Origin: Entamoeba invadens IP1 | Lineage: Eukaryota; Evosea; Mastigamoebida; Endamoebidae | Length of the DNA: 15,670 bases | Direction of reading: 5' to 3' | Assembly (NCBI RefSeq): GCF_000330505.1 | Contig: NW_004443763.1 | Coordinates: forward strand, 1-15,670 | Notes under the pieces: model-generated | Seen by the model: only the letters and a program-made list of their open reading frames with translations | Told to the model about the DNA's origin: nothing | Databases searched by the model: none | Translations under genes and position numbers: made by a program | Part shown: in pieces, positions 10,380-15,670 of the stretch | Position numbering within the stretch: position 1 is the stretch's first letter | Layout of the letters: each line of letters starts with the position of its first letter

Positions 10380-11470
10380 TTATAAATCGTTTCTAGAATT
10401 ATAATTTTTATAAACAGTACTTGATTCAAAACTGTCATAAATTGTAGTTGTGGTAGTTCTTCCTAATGAATTAATAATATATGTTTTATAATCTTTAAAA
10501 TTGGATACAGCTTTAGATGACATATATATTTTTAGTGAAGAACCTTGACATATTTCTGTAATAGATGATGTATTTGTTATTTGTAAATTTGGTTCTATTA
10601 GATATATCTGATTACTATCTATATTTATATTATTCCACATTAAATATGGATTACTTCCTGAATAATTAATACAAGGATAAAATAAATTATTAAGATTACA
10701 ATATAAATAAACACATATTGGTTTAGTTGTTATTGATGATAAATTACTATTTGATGTAAAATACTTTCGTAAATATAAACTGAAATAATTAAAACAATAA
10801 TATCCATCACCCCATAAATAACCAACTGTATCTGGTATAATTATTGGATGCTCATTTATAATAAATATATTTTGTACTGTTGTATATATTTTTCCATTCA
10901 ACATACTTCCACCACTAACTTGTTCAATAACTTTATAAACTTTATTATTAATAATTACATATGGAACTACCTTTACTATTCTATTTGTTGTTAAGAATTC
11001 TGTAACATTATCAATTTTTATTCTAAAATATGCAGTTTTATCAGTTTCTGATTTAATAGAATAAGTAACATTTTTATATGTTGTTACATCTTGTGAAATT
11101 ATATTTGGATATGGATATATTATTTTTTGAGTTGGTATTGAAGCTATTTTTGTATCTGTGTACGCATTACACTTGGAACCACATTGTCGCTATACGCGTT
11201 ACACGCTGATGCAATCATATCACTATAAGAATTACATGACGAACCAACATTGTCGCTGTAACTTTTAGATTTATTATAATATGTTGATATTTCAGAATTT
11301 ACATAATCAGTAGAAGAAATATCTTTTGTATTTATACTTACTGTTCCATCTATGCTTGTAATTTTATCTGTTTTAATTTCATTTGATGTTATTGTTGAAG
11401 GATTAAAATATGATGTGCAAAAAACACTATTTTTATTTTTATCTTGATAAGCTGTTGAAAACACTTCCAT
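10380..11470 (-). pseudogene. Fibre-like surface protein of the Maverick, one frame change
   Basis: The minus-strand start at 11470 has AGTAATAAATG context. The first frame (to 11144) holds a segment like phage and viral fibres (KITSIDGTVSINTKD), then tandem 11-residue units: SYSDNVGSSCN, SYSDMIASACN, AYSDNVVP. A fourth degenerate unit (CNAYTDTKIASIP) appears in the next frame, so a single base was lost near 11160; the open frame then runs to the TAA at 10380. The total is about 363 residues. The C-terminal 240 are beta-rich with Tyr, Asn and Thr (IYTTVQNIFIINEHP, YLWGDGYYCFNYF) and many cysteines. Repeats plus a globular tail suggest a trimeric attachment fibre; this is inference from architecture. 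It lies downstream of the capsid candidate on the same strand. Confidence 0.55.
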
Positions 11471-11529
11471 TTATTACTAAAAATAAATGTTCAGACTTTT
11501 TTAAAAGTTGTTCCATTTATTACTAAAAA
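11465..11529 (-). promoter_or_regulatory. Duplicated leader and start context upstream of the fibre-like gene, with a micro-ORF
   Basis: TTCCATTTATTACTAAAAA occurs at 11465-11483 and again at 11511-11529, 46 bases apart. On the minus strand both copies read T-rich, AGTAATAAATGGAA. The inner copy supplies the fibre ATG (11470). The outer supplies another ATG (11516) opening about 25 codons that overlap the fibre start in another frame. Confidence 0.55.
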
Positions 11530-11550
11530 AAAGATTAAATATATTATTTT

Positions 11551-13193
11551 TTATTTAAACATATTATCTAAATCAAAATTTGTAAGTAGTTCAACCTTAT
11601 TTGGTGATAATGACCACATAGCATCATTTAATAAAATAATATTAATAGCATTAGTATTAACTGAACCAGTAAATCCACTTGGTTTAATATATGGATTATA
11701 ATCTCCAAACATAGTTGTTGCTTGAAGTGTTAATTGAATATTTGCTGTAGAATATAAACCATTAAAGAACATCCAGAACCAAATCTTTCTAAAGGAATTG
11801 ACATCATAAAATCAGTAGCATCAGATAAATATTTAATGTGTTTAGATGAATCATTAGTATTTTCAGAATATTCATTAAACGTTAAACTATTAATTATAGA
11901 TTGAGGAGCTGCAAATAATGTATCAAAAATGGTATTTGCTAATTGGAATTCACTAAATTCACTTGACAATGTATCCATTTGTTGATCTGGTATAGTTCTG
12001 TTTGCTGTTATAACTTTAATATCACTAATATGTGGATTTTTAGATACAGTACATTGATTATTAGATCTTGGGAATAAGAAGAATAACATAGATGTATTTA
12101 GGTAGCTCATCATGTTTGAACAATTAATTCTAGAAACAGATTGATTGGGTGGAAAATCATATTCAGTTGTTATTTGATCTGGAACAAATAATGGTGTTTT
12201 ACTATATTTATCATATATTTCTTTCAATACGGAATCCTTAACATTAAAACCATTAATAACACTTTGGAATAATGTACAAGTACTTTCTTGAATTTGAACT
12301 GTTCCAGTAAACTGACTAAAGCTATTTCCAGTTGAGAAATAACAATAACCAAGAATAAGTGATTTATCACCAATTTGTGTAAATTCTTTAGACACACCTT
12401 TCATCTAATCAGAAGTTGAACATGTAATTGCATCTGATGCTAAATGATTTTCATTAAATTCATCACATAATATTGCTGGATTAACCTGGCAATAAACAAA
12501 ATTTTGAGTAGTTCTTTGTTTAATATCTAATTCAAATTCATTAAATATTGCATTTGGATATGAAGTAAATGATTGTAAAGGCAAGAAATTATCTAAAGGA
12601 ATAATTAATTTCATTTCAGCATCAAATGTTGAATTTTTTAGTAAATCATCAACTTTAACATATACTCCACATTCATTATTTTTATGTTCAAAAGCATTTT
12701 TACAAGCGGTATAAACACCAGCTCTAGATTCTTTTTCTTGTTGAGTTCTACACATTCCAGAAATAGTTGTTTCTTATATCATCTTAGTGTTTTCATAATA
12801 AGTAGTTCCATTTTTCCAATTAATTTTCATACTGTCTAGCCATTGAGTAGAATCTTTTAAACCAATAAATAACATACAAGCATTAGATTCTTTTTCAACT
12901 GATGAAGTTGCAGTTCTTGCTTCATCTAGAACTATTTTAAGTCTTAATTTAATTGTTGCGCTTAAATAACTCTTATTAATATTAGTAATATGAAAAGATG
13001 GATCTGTTATCGCTATTTTAGAATGAGCATTACTATTAAATGGAACTTGTTGTTGATAAGCATTTACAGTAATCATTCTACTATCATGAACACCATCATT
13101 TGATGTAATTATTTTCTGTTGTTCATCGAAACATTTAAGTATATCTCCTCTATTGGCATCTTCTAAAACTAAAGGAATTCTTATGTTAGACAT
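11551..13193 (-). pseudogene. MCP: Candidate double-jelly-roll major capsid protein, broken
   Basis: From the ATG at 13193 (CACTTAATAAATG) one minus-strand frame runs through an in-frame TAA (12774-12776) and TAG (12405-12407). It shifts by one base near 11772 and ends at 11551, about 547 codons. The segments between interruptions join without loss of coding character. Size, beta-rich Asn/Thr-rich composition, SKIAITDPSFHITNINK, STQWLDSMKINWKNGTTYY near the first third, and GLYSTANIQLTLQATTMFG near the end fit Polinton-type capsid proteins, as does its place as the first minus-strand structural gene. I assign MCP by size, position and style; no diagnostic motif proves it. It diverges from the gene at 13230 with 36 bases between starts. 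Confidence 0.6.
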
Positions 13194-13229
13194 TTATTAA
13201 GTGAAAAAATTGAATTTTAAATATTTTAA
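13194..13229. promoter_or_regulatory. Divergent promoter region between MCP and the next small gene
   Basis: Only 36 bases separate the two start codons. On the minus strand CAATTTTTTCACTTAATAAATG leads into MCP; on the plus strand GAATTTTAAATATTTTAAATG leads into the next gene. Both carry a T-rich tract and TAAATG, so initiation is probably very close to each ATG. Confidence 0.5.
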
Positions 13230-13517
13230 ATGCAACAACCTGGATATTATAAACGTCTTAAAAACTTTGCCAATAAAATTTTAGAAGGAGGCGGAAAAGT
13301 ATTAAAAACATATGGAAACATAATGAATAAAGTTACAAATATAGCTAAACCAATAATAAATTCTGTTCCTTTAGTTGGACCAGTTATCAGTAATATTGCT
13401 GATAAAAAGTTTCAAACATATAGTAAATTTGGAGATAGAATGATTGATGTTAGTAAAGGTTCAGATCCTCTTAAAACATTAAAGCAATTTGGTCATAATG
13501 ATCTTAAAAATATGTGA
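13230..13517 (+). CDS. Small basic amphipathic protein, possible minor capsid or membrane-active protein
   Basis: An intact 95-residue ORF from the ATG at 13230 (TTTTAAATG) to the TGA at 13515. The N-terminal half is basic with a GGGK stretch; the middle (NIAKPIINSVPLVGPVISNI) is hydrophobic or amphipathic; the end is basic again. Polintons and adenoviruses encode small membrane-lytic or cementing proteins of this character (pVI- or pX-like). That is an analogy of composition and place beside the capsid gene, not recognised homology. It is one of the few undamaged genes of the element. Confidence 0.6.
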   Translation: MQQPGYYKRLKNFANKILEGGGKVLKTYGNIMNKVTNIAKPIINSVPLVGPVISNIADKKFQTYSKFGDRMIDVSKGSDPLKTLKQFGHNDLKNM

Positions 13518-13560
13518 GTGACAAAATAAAATGTATATATTATTTTTTATTTTATCTTAA

Positions 13561-13878
13561 ATGGTAAAATCTCCTCTGTTTTGGCAAAAGTTAAAGAAAG
13601 TTAAGTATTTCATTCCTAAAATAGAAAAAGCAGCTGTATGGATTAATGATAATGTAATAAAACCTATAAACCCATATGCTAAAAATTTAATATAAGCATA
13701 TGATACATCTGGTATGGGAAATAAAATGTTAAATTTTAGTAGCGACTTAATTGATCAATACAAAACTAATAAAAAAGTTAATGTTCCAGATACAACTCAC
13801 TATTCTAATAAATTCGTTGAACAATTAATGAATACTCAGCGTAGTAATAATGATAAAAAGAGTTTTAAATGGTTCTAA
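13561..13878 (+). pseudogene. Small basic protein, likely relative of the preceding gene, one in-frame stop
   Basis: The start at 13561 follows ATTTTTTATTTTATCTTAAATG, the element's leader. The frame reads MVKSPLFWQKLKKVKYFIPK, meets TAA at 13693-13695 and continues in frame (AYDTSGMGNKMLNFSSDL) to the TAA at 13876, about 105 residues. The layout resembles its neighbour at 13230: basic start, a KPI(I/N) segment in the middle, then an F-x-D-I/L-D-like stretch. The two may be diverged tandem copies. The stop fits a CAA-to-TAA change. Function unknown; virion protein by context. Confidence 0.6.
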
Positions 13879-13918
13879 TTAAATTCATATTATTTAATTT
13901 ATATTTTTATCATTAAAA

Positions 13919-14227
13919 ATGAGTGTATATAAATTACAATCTGATATTGCTTAAACATTTGATAATGAATCAGATTTTCTAAAATATTATGATAAAAACA
14001 AGAAAGAAATCGATGAGGTTAAAACCAAATCATTAAATTTAAGATTTAAAAGTAATGGATATAGAATATGTAGAAAAGAAGAAAAAATAATATTATATCC
14101 AATGAAACTAAAAGATACAATTTATACTAAAAATATCTAAGAAAGATTGACTAATCTTGAAAATTTATTTAGAGATTTTATTAAAGCTAATCCACAATTA
14201 TTTTGTTATCTATCGAATCAAATATAA
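13919..14227 (+). pseudogene. Small coiled-coil-like Maverick protein, two in-frame stops
   Basis: The start at 13919 (TTTTTATCATTAAAAATG) opens a frame of about 102 codons to the TAA at 14225, interrupted by TAA at 13952 and 14138. Coding character continues across both stops. The first half is lysine- and aspartate-rich (FLKYYDKNKKEIDEVK); the last third (ERLTNLENLFRDFIKANPQLF) looks like a short leucine-rich coiled coil. Both stops sit where Gln would be natural. I recognise no family. It is the last gene of the block. Confidence 0.55.
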
Positions 14228-14495
14228 TCTTTTCATATTTTTCGAGATGATTGACAGATTTTTCACTCAAGACTTTTCACTCAAAAAATCTAAAAATAAA
14301 AAATTGTATTTTTTGATTATTTTTTGATTATTTTTTAATTATCAAATTATTAAAATACAAATATTTATAATAAATACACAATTATTTTGTTGATAAAAAA
14401 GTATTTAAAAACACAAATTAAAATTGTGATGTTTTTTTCAAGTTATTTTTAAATGCTTTTATATATATTCAGATTTTGATATAACTGAATAATCA
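14228..14495. other. AT-rich spacer with short tandem repeats between Maverick and MULE
   Basis: No gene. TTTTCACTCAA occurs twice around 14257-14283 with GAC between. An 11-base unit, ATTTTTTGATT, is repeated three times at 14308-14340 (last copy with one change) and is followed by a loosely inverted copy ending AAAATAC. GTATTTAAA at 14401-14409 matches the known Entamoeba TATA-like consensus but is about 87 bases from the MULE ATG. The right end of the Maverick and the left end of the MULE must lie here; neither boundary can be fixed. Confidence 0.5.
14308..14340. repeat. Three 11-base tandem repeats
   Basis: ATTTTTTGATT, ATTTTTTGATT, ATTTTTTAATT in direct succession. Possibly a subterminal MULE repeat or simple slippage in AT-rich DNA. 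Confidence 0.7.
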
Positions 14496-15670
14496 ATGCT
14501 ACCAAATCAGTATCCTTTTGTATCTTATGGATTAGTTGATCAACCTATATCATTTGTATCTCAAACAGTAAATAATCCTATTTGTAACTTTGGAAATGTT
14601 TTTTGTTATTCGCAGTTCCAAAACACAAGTAACTTACCAAATATAAACAGGCAAGTTAATGTTCCTTTTCAATATCCAATTATACCAATAAATGGAATCG
14701 GTCCTATTCTGTGTTACACACAACATACAAATTTTCAACAATGTTTGCCTCAATTCATCGGACACTGTAACAAAGATGAAAATGATATTATATTAAACAA
14801 TTATCAATTGCCTTGTGCTTTAACAGATACTTCAAATACAGTCAAAGCCAATTCAAAACAATTGAAAACAACTTTTCAAATAAAACCAACTGTCACAACA
14901 ATAAGTTCTGATATTAACAGTTTAAAATCATTAATTGAAAATGCTGACGGTGGTTTAGGTAAATTTCAAACATTATATAATAACATTGAATCTGTAAAGT
15001 CAACTCAAAGTAATAAATTACTTCCTGTTGTTGATGGGCATGTTTTTCATCAAAGTGGTGGTTCTTTGTTAAAATTTAGATGTAAAGACAGAAATTGCGG
15101 AGTTTCAATTACAATTGTTGATTATGAAGGATCTATTAATAATATAACCAAATTTGTATCTTTCAAGTATACTTCTAGTCAAACAATTCATTCTGATGTT
15201 TCAGATAATCCAATAGAAAGAGCAAAGGCGGATGATATACTGGAAAGTTTAGCTTCTGATGTCAAAAACAGGTTTGAGAACACCGAAAAGGTTTTAGATG
15301 AATATGATTACCAACACGAAAAAAGAAGAAAAAGTAGTACTAAAAGGATCTTTCTTAGAAAAAGAAAAAACATTTTCCTGATATTAGTTTCAATTCACAT
15401 CCAGATTATTCACAATATTTAATATATAAAAGTGACACTATTTTAATACATTGTAATGTTGACAAATTGCTTAAAATGAAAGGAATATTACCAACGACAC
15501 TGTTTTTGGATGGCACATATTCGACCACACCGGATGGATTTTATCAAACTTATTTTATTCATGGTGTTTATTAGAACAATCAACATTTTTTACTTTTTTC
15601 TTGTCTTTTAAAAACAAAAAACAAAGTACTTATTTAGAATTGTTTAATCACATTAACATTTTTCTTAAAA
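14496..15670 (+). pseudogene. FLYWCH/MULE-type transposase, two frame changes, 3' end outside window
   Basis: The frame from 14496 runs 308 codons. Residues 1-120 are Asn/Gln/Pro-rich with no recognised domain. About residues 175-250 look like a FLYWCH/WRKY-type zinc finger (VFHQSGGSLLKFRCKDRNCG, then IHSD), followed by a helical region (ERAKADDILESLASDV). Near 15365 the frame changes by one base in an A run. The MULE catalytic start follows: TLFLDGTYSTTPDGFYQTYF near 15510, where the Asp of LDGT is the expected first catalytic residue. Another one-base loss near 15570 leads into TFFTFFLSFKNKKQSTYLEL, which matches MULE spacing. The remaining catalytic residues are beyond the edge. MULEs are established residents of Entamoeba genomes. 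It codes for a cut-and-paste transposase unrelated to the Maverick integrase. Confidence 0.75.

Larger units (their letters stand above)
2950..14250. mobile_element. Maverick/Polinton-like virus-like transposon, decayed; ends approximate
   Basis: A protein-primed type family-B DNA polymerase and a retroviral-type DDE integrase lie beside a minus-strand structural block and small basic proteins. This combination defines the Maverick/Polinton class, self-synthesising elements related to virophages and adintoviruses. Coding length is about 10.8 kb (3430-14227). I find no Walker A packaging ATPase and no adenain-like protease, both usual in Polintons, and no matching long terminal inverted repeats, so the copy may be end-truncated or of a reduced type. 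Most large genes carry stops or frame changes. The limits are set by the first hairpins on the left and the last ORF on the right and are uncertain by hundreds of bases. Confidence 0.8.

Noticed and set aside
1..15670. CRISPR array, tRNA or rRNA genes
   Set aside because: No regularly spaced repeats, cloverleaf or conserved rRNA segment is visible on either strand.

Overview
The window looks like AT-rich protist nuclear DNA, most probably Entamoeba (an E. invadens-like genome). The evidence is very low GC, no visible introns, a secreted papain-family cysteine protease with an I29 prodomain, and a protein-primed-polymerase Maverick/Polinton lying next to a MULE transposase. Mavericks and MULEs are both known from Entamoeba; Trichomonas is the main alternative. 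The organism call is inference.

Layout. 1-711 (minus): 5' part of a host cysteine protease, intact and clearly richer in GC than the rest. 712-3429: about 2.7 kb without a credible gene, holding an AT-rich foldback (1031-1103), a GC-rich foldback island bounded by short inverted repeats (2329-2746) and a cluster of hairpins (2978-3199). 3430-14227: a Maverick/Polinton-like element of about 11 kb. Its plus-strand block is a family-B DNA polymerase (3430-7226), a DDE integrase (7236-8846), a DxDGD-motif protein (8885-9962) and a small IWFTD-motif protein (10000-10373). Its minus-strand block is a fibre-like protein (10380-11470) and a candidate double-jelly-roll major capsid protein (11551-13193). 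Three small plus-strand ORFs follow (13230-14227). 14228-14495: repeat-rich AT spacer. 14496 to the end: FLYWCH/MULE transposase, running off the window.

As a system, the polymerase and integrase are the replication and integration module; the minus-strand genes and the small proteins look like a virion morphogenesis module. I see no packaging ATPase, no maturation protease and no matching terminal inverted repeats.

Most large element genes are interrupted. Nearly all frame changes are apparent one-base losses, mostly at A/T runs, and the same happens in the unrelated MULE. Every in-frame TAA/TAG sits where glutamine would fit; in-frame TGA occurs only in the polymerase. The element is therefore decaying through C-to-T changes, carries base-level sequence errors, or both. 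All ten Maverick start codons considered, one of them a micro-ORF, share a T-rich tract plus TAAATG-like context that the host and MULE genes lack.
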